Assembly: GCF_000204055.1 (NCBI RefSeq)
Contig: NW_006768788.1
Span: 943,115-1,007,114, forward strand
DNA: 64,000 nt
From: Melampsora larici-populina 98AG31
Lineage: Eukaryota; Basidiomycota; Pucciniomycetes; Pucciniales; Melampsoraceae
Direction of reading: 5' to 3'
In this document: positions 1 through 11,919 of the stretch, piece by piece
Layout of the letters: every line of letters starts with the position of its first letter
Numbering within the stretch: position 1 is the first letter of the stretch
Made by a program: the position numbers and the translations under genes
The notes under the pieces: generated by a model
Told to the model about the DNA's origin: nothing
The model's database searches: none
What the model saw: the letters and a program-made list of their open reading frames with translations, nothing else

Positions 1-2445
1 TGGCAGTGACCGATTGCATCGCTGACCACTTGAAGAAGTAACGGTCTGCGGGTTCTGGTTCACAATTAGTCTATCGTCCATTAAGGTCGCGTTCAGGTCT
101 GTTATCAGAACCTGGCTTATGATATGGGCTATTGTTTTTTCACCCTCGGACAATCCTTGGGGATCCTTGAGAAAACTGGTGAATTTGAAACACTTAGACT
201 GAAGACCACTTCTGTGTCTGCATCGTGCCAGTGGCCTTGACCGTCACGTGAATGGCTCTCGACGTCTTTCGAGCTCTACCGGTTCCTCTATACTCTCCGG
301 GCTGTCAGAGAATTCTTTTTTGAATATGTGCAAGGGACAGGCGCATCATCACACCAAAGCCTCCCTGAGCTACGAAATAACTAAATCTATTGACCGGCCA
401 CCGACAACACCCACCTGGTACAGGAATTGGGCATATAATGTGTGCATAGATGTAAACTTAGCATCAAATATACATACGCAGGCCTGGTTGGCTCCACGCG
501 GCTCAGTCCTTTCATGCTGTTTTTCATCATAACTCTCCCGCCGGGGTGTGTCAACATGAATCCCAACCTTTCAATACCACACGGATTGACAATCCATAAG
601 TTAGGAGTAGTGGGTTTACCCCATCATTTCCACCTGTTCATGTAAGCATACAAACTCCTTGATAGATCAAAGTAGGTAATAAAAAGTTTGATCAACGAGA
701 AAGCCGCGCTGATTGGCTTCAGTCATGCGGGCAAAGTGTACAAGATTTCTGAAATGGACTGGACAATCAATGACGATCGAATCAGAGTTAGAAGATATCG
801 TCAAGCGTTTGTAACCGCCCTCCTGATAACCAGTCTTTTCGTTCTTGCTCTTTGAGTTCATCTGCACAATTCATCATTGGGCTTTATGGTCGCAATTGCA
901 GGAGGCCTTTCATTACCATGATTTTGAGTGGTCAAATCAGTCAAACAAAAAGATAGTAGTGCTTCTCAAAGCAAATCTTGTCAAGTGAAGCAGTCTTAGT
1001 ATTAGCCTTGATCTGAGTACCTCAGGCTCTATGATCTGAAAATATTGAGTGTGTGCAAACAATGAAAGAACATTAGCTTTTGAAATCAAAAGAAAAATAA
1101 TCATCAGAATTTGGTTTACTATGGGGATCAATTGTGCAGTACTCAAACTAGTCAAACCAGGAGGTATCTGGAAGGCAGCTTGAGGTAAGTTTTGTCAAAT
1201 GAAGTGCTCTGGGTATTAGACTCAAGGTATTGGATTGAAGTTAAATGATGATCTCAACCCTATTCAAAGATCAAAAGAAAGAAACATAACTTTGAAAATT
1301 GGAAAAAAATAAAGGAAAACAAAACAAAGTGTCAAAAGTTAAAGGATTTTTGGTATCATCAAGAGATTCTGAATGATTTGTAAAATGCTCAAATGTTGCA
1401 GAAGTAAATCAAATTCAAGTATGCAAGATGATTCGATAACAATCAAAAGAAGCACTTACAATATAGAGTCCTTGGACTTGAAGTCAATCGGTTCACTGGG
1501 GTCACCGTCAATGAAGTCATTTGAGTCAATATAGAGGCCAGAAAGGGTCTTGAATCATGTCTGTCCTAAATGGTATGACCACTGTTGAGCCAGGGTCGTA
1601 CAGGTATATCACCTTGTCTGATATGATTGGGCACTGGTGGGTTCACAACTCATTAACTGACACAGATCTTCAGGCCCCAAGGGATGGATTCACAACTGGT
1701 TTCCTACCTTTCTGATGATGATGTTTGAGGAATAAACAGAACAAAAATCAGAAATAGAGAAGAGTTTTTGATTGATTTTGGTGTCAAAGAAAAATCAAGA
1801 GATTCAGAAGGGAACAAAGGGGGAAAACAGAGAAAAACTCAAGATGGGTTTGTTGGTGATTTTTTTTGGAGCATTGCATTTGGGAGGATCAAAGAATGAT
1901 TTGATTCTTGTTTCAAAGAGTGAATACACACTGAGTTCAGAGTCAAGAGAGTTTTTATTTCATGGGAAAAGGGTAAACAACCCTCATAACTATGGGTTCA
2001 ATAATGATGTGTGCTGGCGTGTGAGGGCAGTGATATGGTGATGGAGTTGGTGGTTTTGCTGTGTATACCAGCCTGATATACATAAGCCATAAACAGGCTT
2101 CATGTATGTATAATGTGGCTTGCTGGTAACTGAATTAATTCAACTTTTCTTTCTTTGAAAAAAAGGAAGCTACCAAGGAATTGTTATAGATTTAATTTGG
2201 TTTGCTGTTTTCTCGTTTGTTCTTCATTTGTTTTACATTCAAAAAAACTAAAAAAAAAACTTGTTGAATTTTTCTCATCTCATTTCTTCAAACCCAAAAT
2301 CCTTTTATTCTGATTTTTTCTTGAAGAAATCTCAAAACTTCATAAATACAATTTGATGATTTTTTTCATGTTCATTTTCATTTTCATTTTCCAGATTTTT
2401 TTTTTCATTTGTTCTACTTTTCTATTTTGTATATTTATATATATA
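1..2445. other. gene-free left edge
   Basis: No supportable gene was found on either strand. The open frames here are short and look random. Poorly conserved direct repeats occur around 975-1030 and 1195-1240 (variants of a gtcaa-tgaag...gtattag pattern), which suggests old decayed repeat DNA. The stretch 2210-2410 is rich in A/T runs and is the 3' flank of the convergent minus-strand gene. Confidence 0.5.
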
Positions 2446-4378
2446 TCAAGATGATAAAGAAATCGAATTTAACTTTTCCATAAACAAATCCACAAGCTGA
2501 TCCAAACTTAATGAACTTTGATTTAACCCCCATGAAATCAATACCATTAAGATCGTCATCAATAACAAAATCGAAGCTGAAGATCTCCAAGCTATTCAAA
2601 TCCCATTTCAACCAAAAAACAAACCAAACCAAACAAACATCAAAGATATGATCAGATTAGTGATTTAATATTTCGAGTGGTCCAAAACAAGACTTACGAC
2701 TTCTTCTTTCTGGAATTTCAATCACTCTAATAGTTGTATCAGCAGAAGCACTAATCAATCTACTAGAATCCATTGAAAATCTTAAAGAAGTCACTGGAAA
2801 TTCATGAGCATGTAAGACCGATAAAATAGGCTAAAAGGAAAGAAAACAACAACAAGAAATTAGTCAAACCTGATCATTTTTTTCATTTTTTTCGATTTCA
2901 TAGATTTAGAAAATGGTGAAATACAAACTCTAAGAGACAAACTATCAATGATCGAAACGGTTAGATCACTACTCGAAAGTCCTAAAAGTAGACCTGTTTC
3001 ACTTAAATCAAATGCAGTGACCGGTCTAGTACTAATCGATCTTGATTTTCTTAAAGATCCATCTGTCCAATTCCAATTGATCACTTTAGCACCTTTTTTT
3101 CTATCCTGTGGATTTAAGATTGTATAAACATTTTCAGACGTTGGACCACGTCCGAACCTATTATCGAAAAAAAGAATAAATTGATTCATGAGTTTGATAA
3201 GAGATTAATTAAGAAGGTTTTCATAAGAGGTCAAAGGTTGAAGGAGTTGGTTTTCACATACTTTGCACTACGAAAAGATGTAGATAGATGAGCTTGAGGT
3301 GGGATTAACTCGTGTAATTGTTTAAGTTGGATTTCTTTTTTCTTTTCTTTTGAACCCGAAGGAAAGATGATCGAAAAGATTCGTACAGCTTGACTTGAGC
3401 ATATAAGAAACTAAGTCAAAAGACAGTCTATCAGCTTTGAATCTGATCAATGACCATGATTTTAAAGAAGGATGAAGAAAGGGGGTTTTACGTGTGTACC
3501 ATCTTCTGAGAAATCTGCAGTTAAAAGTTCACCAGCTGGACATGGGATCGGGCTTGAGATTGCTGGTTTCAGAGATGGATAAGATAATAGTTTGAGTTGG
3601 TTATTACTACCACCTACAGCGAGTAACTGAGGTGAAGCTCTTGATAAACAATTGATCCGCTGTAAAAAACAAAACAAAAATCAAATTCGAAAAGGTTGGT
3701 ATGTGAAACCTTTTCTGGAATTTGATCGGAAATTGAAAGAGATTGACTAACTTGATAATCATTTCCAGTTTGATCAAAGTCTAATATCTGATACGTTTCT
3801 TTAAGTTCAAGTCTATGAAAAGAGAAAGAATCAAAAGGAATCAATTCAAAAGCTTTCTTTTTGTTTTCTTCTTCTTCTTCTTAAAAGTGATCAAGATAAA
3901 AAACTTTCGAAATGAAAGAAAGAGACAAAACTTACAAAGAATCTTTGAGTTTAAATGTACGTAAATGTTGATTTCGACCTACTTTCAAATCGGTTGGAGG
4001 TGAATTAATACCTGAAAGGATTAAACTAGTCTATACTCATCCAAAGAAAAACCCCACACAAGCGTAATAGAAAACAAAATAGATTTTTCAAATCAGTCAA
4101 GAATGATAACTAAATAATAAGATTGGTTTTGTTTGATTTAAAATTCACTTAACTGATCGATCAAAGTCTATACTCATTGGAGCATCAGAACCGATAGGTA
4201 GCCCATATTCGTGTAAGATTGAAAATTCTTTAGAGTTTGGTTTGATTTTGATGTACCAAAGTTTATTGGCTATTCCACTTTTTGATGAACCACCACCACC
4301 ACCTAAAACAATTTGATCGTTCTCAATAAACACCACACAATAGATTGGTGATCCAAGATTGATTGAATAGTGTGACAT
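2446..4378 (-). CDS. SEC12: Sec12-type SAR1 guanine-nucleotide exchange factor
   Basis: Sec12/PREB proteins are ER membrane proteins with a cytosolic WD40-like propeller that loads SAR1 with GTP and so starts COPII coat assembly. Exon 1 starts at 4378 and carries the family's potassium-binding K-loop signature GGGGGSSKSGIANKL, close to the N-terminus as expected. Later exons encode propeller strands such as LLAVGGSNNQLKLLSYPS (about 3550-3640), TAFDLSETGLLLGLSSSDL (about 2940-3020) and VTSLRFSMDSSRLISASAD (about 2735-2800). The last exon is easy to misread. Splicing 2698 to 2576 (GTAAGT donor, TTCAG acceptor) shifts the frame into a hydrophobic helix, SILLLMTILMVLISWGL, followed by a short tail of about 26 residues and a stop at 2446. 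This matches the family's single C-terminal anchor with a luminal tail, here much shorter than in yeast. About seven exons. The inner exon borders, especially exon 1 to 2 (4154-4032), are uncertain. Confidence 0.85.
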
Positions 4379-7300
4379 TTGATTTTGATTTGATTTTATT
4401 TGATTGTGCGTTTTGGCATTCGTGTTCGTTGTTTTGATGAAATGAGTTTGGTTGATAGTGAGTTGATGATGGATGTTGATAGTCGAGGGATGACCGTGGA
4501 GAAGGTAAGGAGGTAATCAGTTGATTATGTAATTTGGTAGTTTAAACAACCAAGCAGTTCATTAAAACTCACTTTAACTCAATACACCAACTCACTCTTC
4601 ACTCTTCACTCTTCACTCTCCAGTCAACAGGGGTCATCGATCTTAACTATCCCTTCAACACGAATCCATCCAGGCTCAGCTTAGCGCTCACATTCCTAAA
4701 CTAGCGAAACCAACTGCATTCCTGGCTATCATACTACAGATCAAGATTCCAAACCATACCAACAGAGACACAACACCTGTTGAAGAATTTCGTCTGAATC
4801 GCTTCGTACCATTCTAGTACTAGACTAGCACTACCTCTTCATTCCTCATCTGATCATCAAGGACTATATGTACTCCCCACATGAGCGTACGATTTCTACT
4901 CCCAACATCATTCATTCAATCAATGAGGAAGAGTTTGGACAAGTCTGAGTTAGATAAAGGTCATGTTCTTTGGAATTTCTGAACAACTGAAACATGAAAC
5001 GATCGTCATCAAGGAAACCATATTCTCAAAAACTTGGGTCTAGCTCAGAAGAAACATCAGCTATCCAATATACGTATATCTGTAAAAAAAACCATGAAAA
5101 TGAAGTTGTGATTGTCTTTTTGATATGAATCTGATCATTACATACACTCTGAATTTTCTCAAATTTGAAAGAACCTTATGATCGCTTGACTTAGGCTTCA
5201 ATCTACAATTTGTTTTATGTTCATCACTGATGAACATTTTTTCTAAAGAAGAACACATATTCAATGTTGTAGTTATATGAAACCTTTTTTTGGAATTTGG
5301 AACACAGAGATTGATTATCGAAGAGATAGGCTCAACATCTTGGTACATATTGCAAGATCAGAAGAGAAATTGTTTATTTGATATATGTTTGTTTGTAAAC
5401 CAATCTTCCATATGAATGTCTTTATGGCATAGTAAGAAATCAAGGAGGTTACCGTCCATGATTATCGATCGTTTTTGTGTTTTTCTCTTGAAAATGAATG
5501 ATTTATGAGAAAACATTCAGACAAATGAAGGTTTCGAATCTTTGAATTAGAGAGTGTGTAAAAAGTTTGAACAAGAAATGTTTAAGAAACTTTACTAGAG
5601 TGTAACATACCAAAGAGAATCAAAACCAACCAAGTTGAAATTGAATTGATCGTCTTGGTAAGAATCACGTTATGGATTGGATCAGATTTCTTAGAGTGTA
5701 TATATATATCGTTATGTATCAAATAATCATGAAATAATGTCCAGATCGAAAACAACAATCTTGAAATCGAATCAAAGTGACTCTTCACTGTAAAAAAAAG
5801 TCACACATCCGGCACAGAACAATCAAAAGAAAGTGGAACGCTTGTAGTCCATTTTTGCACCGAGCTTTATTGTTCTAGAATTGTTAAAGAGAAGAATCGG
5901 GATCGAAGACCTTAATCTTGTTACAATCAAGAAAACAAGCATGGGACGATGAGGATTTTTTGTATTGATTTTACAACACCAGATAAAGACGATTGGATCT
6001 TTACGAGTGGAGAGAAATCGGTCAAAGCCATGGAAGTTGATAGAACCTATGGCTAAAGATCGTTATGTGAATCTTGAAAGGGTACTTTGAAACCAAATAC
6101 TCCTAGAATTAAAGTCACCCAAAATGTGAGGCTCTATGTGTAGAGAGGAAATGTAGGAGATGCTCAATCAAGTTTCATTAAAGGAGACTGTACAGGAAAA
6201 GGTCATATCGCGAAAGAAAGTATCCAAAGTGTTAAAATCAGCTAGCCATGATACTAGACGATGGAATGCTATGTACAACAATAAATCTTAGGTCGTCTGA
6301 AGCAATGACCAAAACGTAGATTTAGCATATTTAGTAGTCAAAGTGCTCGAGAATAATCAAATGAACTTGTTCAATCTTCTTCATATTCAACGCTCGAGTA
6401 CCGTATTCTTTAGCACGAGTGAATTGGAAGTTGAACTCCCACAGGAAGCTCTTAGCATCATGTTGGGTAAACGTTGTAGCTTGAATGCGAGCCAAGTCAA
6501 CCAAAGGCTTTCTCCTATTGTAGATCTAAAGACTCGGTATCATCTTGAAAGGAGTGATAAAGACCGTAAGACCATACATCGGTCATCTATTGAAGACTGT
6601 CCTCTACACCCAATAGACCCAGACCCTCTCACCTACTTCGATTTGATCTTGATGATTTTGTGATTGAAAGAATCACATTGATGTGGTCGCTTTGATCGTT
6701 CTACATCAGATTTTCCCTTCAATCTTTGACTGTTGAAGGAAGTAGGAATTTCATGTTCAGCAGCCTAGCTATGTAAAACATTTGGTACACGTTGAAAAAC
6801 TGAACTGGAATGATTATACTTACCGAAAGGTAAATCGATCCTGTTGTTCGAAAGTTGAAATTGATCGAGATCTTGCGCGGGAGAGAATTTTTTGATTTCT
6901 GCCTATCTATAGAAGAATACAAAATCCAACAGGGATGATGAGGTTATAGGAAGTACGACCAATCTTTCGAATGCTGTCAAGGTTTTTTAAAATGCTTTTG
7001 TATCAGCGGATGTAATGTAGAACTTGATAGGATATCATCTCGTTGCTCATGTATTTCTGAATAGATTGGGGTTTTCACGTCCTTGATCTAGAAGATCAAG
7101 TTTTCTGAAAACGGTGACTAGAGTATATTGAAGCAATCTGAACACAGATCTCGGCATCGATGTCGAAGACGGAGAGCACTCAGAATTTGAGAAGCTAATA
7201 GATAGAGTCCGTTTTGCTTTGCTCTGTGTTGAGTTTCAATAGGTGCATTCAGGTGTATCCCTAAGTGTTTGTGATTTTAGATTGGATTGTGACTTGATTA

Positions 7301-7500
7301 CTCGAACATATAGAGTTTAAGAAGGTCGATGGGAATGTTCTTGAGCTGAACATCTTGAAGCCTACCTTATTTTGCAGTATTTCATCCCTCGTTTTTTGCA
7401 TTCGACGTAAATGTTCAGCTTGAGCTGATCGCCAAAAATGTATTCGCTTTTCGGTGTATTTTGTTGAGCATCTGATCCAAACAATGGGAACCGCGTCGCG
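4379..7500. other. long intergenic region, no gene recognised
   Basis: Three kilobases between the Sec12-like gene and the next plus-strand gene. The longest frame (6343-6663, plus, 106 codons) has no recognisable domain or intron pattern. CT-rich cactcttcactcttcactct at about 4590-4620 is probably the Sec12 promoter on the minus strand. A short palindrome, cttgatctagaagatcaag, sits near 7082. Nothing else can be supported. Confidence 0.5.
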
Positions 7501-7508
7501 TTATTTGT

Positions 7509-7549
7509 CACGTGAGCGTGCTTCGGATCAGCCGCGGACCATTATAAAT
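7509..7549 (+). promoter_or_regulatory. core promoter: E-box and TATA box
   Basis: A CACGTG palindrome (7509-7514) lies 29 bases upstream of TATAAAT (7543-7549). A CT-rich leader follows before the ATG at 7688. The spacing fits a TATA-driven fungal promoter with a leader of about 100 bases. The transcription start itself is not visible from sequence. Confidence 0.55.
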
Positions 7550-7687
7550 TTCGGCTTCCGGGAGTTGTAGTCGAATTTCGTTTCTTCATCCTTACCACCA
7601 CCTTCCGATCCACTTCCCTTCACTTCATATCCCTCTCTTCACTCTTCACTTCCCCTTAAGCTTAACAAGCTCTTCCCATTTTCCAAC

Positions 7688-8330
7688 ATGACTTCCACCC
7701 TCTACCAAAAAATCAACTTTCGTGAAATCCCTTCCGTTTTCCCGTTTTATTTTCTTGTGGTCTTCATCCTTCATCTCGTCTTGGTCAACTTTGGACGTCG
7801 GGTTGTTCTTGAACCTAGTTTTTCCACTGTTTTCTTAGAAGACTTTATCTTTTCCACCGTCTCCCTTCCTATTCTTTACCTCTTCTATTATGGTTCTTTA
7901 AAACTCGTGTCTTGGAGTTCCGCTCGTCGCTCTCAGTCCGAGCCTCTTGAAATTCCTCTACATAGATTTTATCCTTCCATCTCTCCTCCAATTGCTTGCT
8001 TATGGGCTCCTTTGATTAACATCACTCCTCCTACTGAACCTCCTATGAAGAATCTCCCTCCTCCTCTTGCTCAACAAGACCCTTACTTTCTTCAAACCGA
8101 ATACAACCCACGCGTACGAGAAGCTCCAAAACCTTTTGAGTTGATCGAGATGCCAGAAGAAGTCGATCACGTTGACTACACAACATATGTATGTTTTTTC
8201 CTCCTATCCTTTTCCTTTTTTTCTTTTTCTCATTTCACTTTTCCTCTCATTCGTGGATCAATCGGCTTACATGGTTTTAATTTTGTCACAGATGGTCATC
8301 GACCCACTCACCTTTGTCCGCATCGCCTGA
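7688..8330 (+). CDS. small two-helix membrane protein, unknown function
   Basis: Two exons: 7688-8188, then a GTATGT...TCACAG intron, then 8292-8330. The product is 179 residues and ends in PLTFVRIA. The first 167 codons end exactly on a codon boundary, so the join is clean, whereas reading through the intron adds low-complexity junk. Two hydrophobic stretches are visible near residues 18-38 (FPFYFLVVFILHLVLVNF) and 54-72 (FSTVSLPILYLFYYGSL). After them comes a Pro-rich, probably cytosolic tail with PPTEPPMKNLPPPL. I do not recognise the family. The TATA box upstream and the clean splice argue for a real gene. It is not linked to the Harbinger element that starts 1.2 kb downstream. Confidence 0.6.
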
Positions 8331-9535
8331 GGCTCTGTTACTTTTCAAGGATGTTTTCTGTTATATGCCAGGTATGTGCTTTATACCCTTTTTATATGTT
8401 TTATCAAGAATTTGACTGACATCCAATCTGTTTTCAATTGCGATTCTAGGACTTCTTGTGCTTGAAAACTTCTTAGGCTATTCTCGAATGGTTTCTTCTC
8501 TTCTCAATGTTAGATTATTCTCGTAGTCCTTTTTCGTCAATTATTATTCAGATCGTTTTATAAAAAAATCAAAGTCGTACTTGTTCATGTGTACCTTATA
8601 AACTCCGGTGGACAAATCATTTAGATATCTTCATTCGCGATATAAAACTCATATACAGTGCCACTTGAATTTCGTTTCCCGAGAGTCATGGCCCTAGTCA
8701 GCTGTTGTAATAGTATGAGGTACACACGACTTGAGACTCCCACCAAACCTGAGAATTCAAACACTTCAGATATTTCAATATCGTAGCATAGAGCGGCGCG
8801 TTTCTGAAGGGGAACTCTTGGTCGCCACTAAAACATCTTGAGATATCGATGGCCATTCCGATGCACTCAAGGCGTTTTCAGAGGACAAAGACTAACAGAA
8901 ACACACCAGTTCCCATAATTAAGATAAGAGCATTATCACTCATCTATCCAAAAGAAAGAAAGAAAGACAGACATATAAGGGATCTCAACCAAGAATCCTG
9001 ATTTTGAGGTACTATGAATGTTTTTTACACCTCTGGCTGAACCTCCGCCTGTAGATTTGTTATTGATCCCCTCGTCGAATCAGCAGTCAGCCGTTTCAAA
9101 CTTCCGCCAAATTGGGCAAGCATGCCATAGAGGAACTGTTTCCCCCCCAAAATATACCCACGGCTCAAGCTGGTAGCTGTAAACTCCATCAGGAAAGAAG
9201 CATTACAATTTGCGATGGATGCAGAGTGGACATGAGTGTGTAGCAAGCTTTCAAAATTGCAAAATAAACGCCCAAAGAGTACGAGACACTGCCACTCTTA
9301 GGCACCTTTCTCCATACATATACCCTTTAGTGCCTACTACTCATCCATTGTAAGATACACAAATGCTCAACAGCGGCCACCGTCTACCCGTCTCCATTTT
9401 TTAGACTCTTTACAGTTCAAAGTAAATGAGATGGAAGAAAGCTCCGAAGAGTCACGCATATCACAGCCATACTGAGCAGCGTCACGAAAACAAGAAATTT
9501 TTTCAAGGTGCAGTTTGTATGACATCGCAAAAACA
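8331..9535. other. spacer up to the Harbinger insertion
   Basis: No gene can be supported. A short AAAG run lies at about 8951-8970. The spacer ends at the TTA (9536-9538) duplicated by the Harbinger element. Confidence 0.5.
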
Positions 9536-9538
9536 TTA

Positions 9539-9553
9539 GGGCCCGTTCGGCTG
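9539..9553 (+). repeat. Harbinger left terminal inverted repeat
   Basis: Fifteen bases, a perfect inverted match to 14215-14229. Directly preceded by the TTA target copy at 9536-9538. Confidence 0.93.
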
Positions 9554-9640
9554 CTTTTCGAAAAATTCGTTACACAAAAACGAAATTTCAATCTGCCCCT
9601 GTTTCAAGGGGCAGATAGAGATTTCGTTTTTCGGCTTTTC

Positions 9641-9728
9641 CGGTTACCGAACAGTTGACCAATAAGGTCAACGAAAGATCAAAAAGATCGTCGTTGACCA
9701 TTTGATCAACGTCAACTGTTCGGTAACG
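9641..9728. repeat. subterminal hairpin in the Harbinger element
   Basis: The segment 9641-9659 (CGGTTACCGAACAGTTGAC) is repeated in inverse at 9711-9728 with one base missing. It is separated by a loop of about 50 bases that itself contains gttgacc/ggtcaac pairs. Subterminal structures of this kind are candidate binding sites for the transposase or the Myb-like partner. Confidence 0.6.
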
Positions 9729-9901
9729 AAGAAATGAAAGTGTTTTTCGATCAAAACTTGACCGATTGAAACTTGAAAATCAATCGGTCCGTTTTTGTTT
9801 TCGTTTTCCCATCATCCATCCATCCATCCATCACGGTCATCAAAGACCAAATTCATCGTTTGTTGACCAAAATCATCGTGAATCACTTCATTTGAAACAT
9901 C

Positions 9902-11435
9902 ATGGAGCATCGTTCCCGCTCTTCACTTCAGTCTCTCACACCTGAAAAGCGCGCCAAAGAGCAAAAGTTGCTTAAATTGCAATTTCTCAAACAGCTCCTT
10001 GCTGTTCAACATCAACAGTTTCAAGTATTTTGTTACTTTAGCACTGGTGTACAGGCTTGTGCAGCTCAAATCCTGCCTCATCTCACCAAAACTCCGCGTC
10101 TTACTTCCATCCTCAGCGGTCAGGCTTGGATTGATGAGCTCATTGCTAGTCCAAACAACTCGGTTTTCTATGATAATCTTGGAATGAACAAACACGTTTT
10201 TTTCGAACTACGTTCAGTACTTGAAGAAACTGGAATTTTATTTGACTCCCGTTGGATCACCGGAACTGAGAAGTTGGCGATACTTATCTATACTGTCATC
10301 ACCGGCCTTTCTAATCGTAAACTTCAAAATCGTTTTCAAAGATTGGCTGATACCATTTCTAAGTAATTCATCTGTCTTTCATTTTTCACTTTTTTTTGCT
10401 TCTTTTTGAATTTATTTTCTCATCACTATCTCTTTCGGCTAGGACAATCAATCACCTTATTAAAGGAATTTCCAATGACGGAGATTTACTCAGCAAATAT
10501 ATTCCTCTTCCCAATGCCAACACTCCTCTTGCGGATACCTTTTCCGAGAATCCGAAGTTCATGCCTTATTTCAAAGACTGCATCGGTGCAATTGACGGTA
10601 CTCACATTCCGGTCACTCCGCCAGCTTCCGAATTCATTCCTTTCTCTAATCGTAAAGGCTACACATCTCAGAACGTCCTTGCTGCCTGTAATTTCAACAT
10701 GGAGTTTATTTATTTATTGGTCGGAGCTGAAGGAAGTATGGCCGACGGTGCTCTTTGGACTTTGGCTCGAAGTCGTGATCTTACTATCCCCGCCGGAAAA
10801 TATTATCTCGGTGATGCTGGCTTTGCTCTCACTGAAGATTGTATTGTTCCTTTTTGAAAAGTCCGTTATCATTTACGAGAGTGGGAACAGAAAGGTTTCA
10901 AGTGAGATTGATTCTTCTTCCATCATTTTCATACTTTTCTCTGTCTTTCTTCTTCTCACCACTCCTATCCTTCCATATTAGACCGATGAATAAGGAAGAA
11001 CTCTTCAATCTTCGACATGCTAGCGCACGTAACGTTATTGAGCGTATCTTTGGAGTTTGCAAGAAGCGCTTTAAGATCATGGCTCACGGGTGTGAATACA
11101 CCATTGAGATTCAAATTTCAATGGTTACTGTTATGTGCTTCATTCACAACTTCATTCGTGTTAAAGATCCAAAAGGTTCAGCTGAAGAATTCCCTCAATT
11201 CGGAGAAGGATTCATTCCAGACCCTCAAGAAACTACGGAAGCGCCTACTCAAGAACAATCTGGTTATCTTCAAGAATTTGGTAGTACTGCTGAAGGTAAT
11301 AGCTATGCTAAAAACCTCAGAGATCAAATTGCAGAAGATATGTGGAGGGATTACTTAGTAGAGACTGAAAGAAGAAAGAAGGTAAATCAAAGTAAACAAA
11401 GACATGGACTACCTCCCATGTATCCTGATGTTTAA
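9902..11435 (+). pseudogene. Harbinger DDE transposase (HARBI1-like), one premature stop
   Basis: The transposase cuts and rejoins the element. Three exons fit: 9902-10362, 10443-10901 and 10982-11435, with GTAATT/CTAG and GTGAGA/TTAG introns. Catalytic residues are in the expected blocks: the first Asp in CIGAIDGTHIPVTPP (exon 2), the second in YYLGDAGFALT, and the Glu in RNVIERIFGVCKKRF (exon 3). The N-terminal exon holds the helix-turn-helix type region (LAILIYTVITGLSNRKLQNRF). A TGA at 10855-10857 interrupts the conserved block between the second Asp and the Glu. The sequence after it (KVRYHLREWEQKGFK) is in the same frame and clearly homologous, so this is a point nonsense, not a splice error. 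The family usually has Arg there, and CGA to TGA is a CpG transition. Otherwise the gene is nearly complete. Confidence 0.88.
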
Positions 11436-11439
11436 ATCA

Positions 11440-11915
11440 TATGTAGCTATTTTATTTTATATTACAACTCTTAATCAAAGCATTTTTATCTTACATGCTT
11501 TTATCTTACATGCTTTTATCTTACATGTATTACAAGTTATCTTACATGTATTACAAGTCTCACTTACACTTAGAAGTATTGTTATCTTACTTTTATTAAT
11601 CAAACCTTTTGTTTTTGTTTGTTCAATACAAGTTCTTCTCAATTCATGATCAGTTCATATGAATTAAGAACACATACATAGGTTAACATTGCAATCACTA
11701 ACAAACCAGACAGTAACAGCCACTACACTACACTTGTATCAGCATGTATAAATACAAATGTAGTTGATAATATATTTTATAAAAAGCTTTAATAGTTTTT
11801 TTATTGAAGATCAGACAGCTACAACACTTTATTTAAAGATTTAATAGTTTTTTTTATTGAAGATCAGACAGCTAACAGAGACATTTGTATCAGCGTGTAT
11901 GGATGTAATCAATAA
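11440..11915. repeat. short tandem repeats between the two Harbinger genes
   Basis: A ttatcttacatg unit recurs four or five times at about 11485-11555. A 40-base block (aatagtttttt...attgaagatcagacagct) is repeated at about 11789-11822 and 11841-11875. This is AT-rich 3' flank shared by the convergent genes. Confidence 0.6.
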
Positions 11916-11919
11916 TAAT

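Noticed and set aside
667..867. Minus-strand 66-codon frame
   Set aside because: Reads somewhat protein-like (RLTISSNSDSIVIDCPVHF) but no neighbouring exon or domain supports it.
6343..6663. 106-codon plus-strand frame as a gene
   Set aside because: No recognisable domain, signal peptide or splice pattern, and it sits in a long empty spacer.
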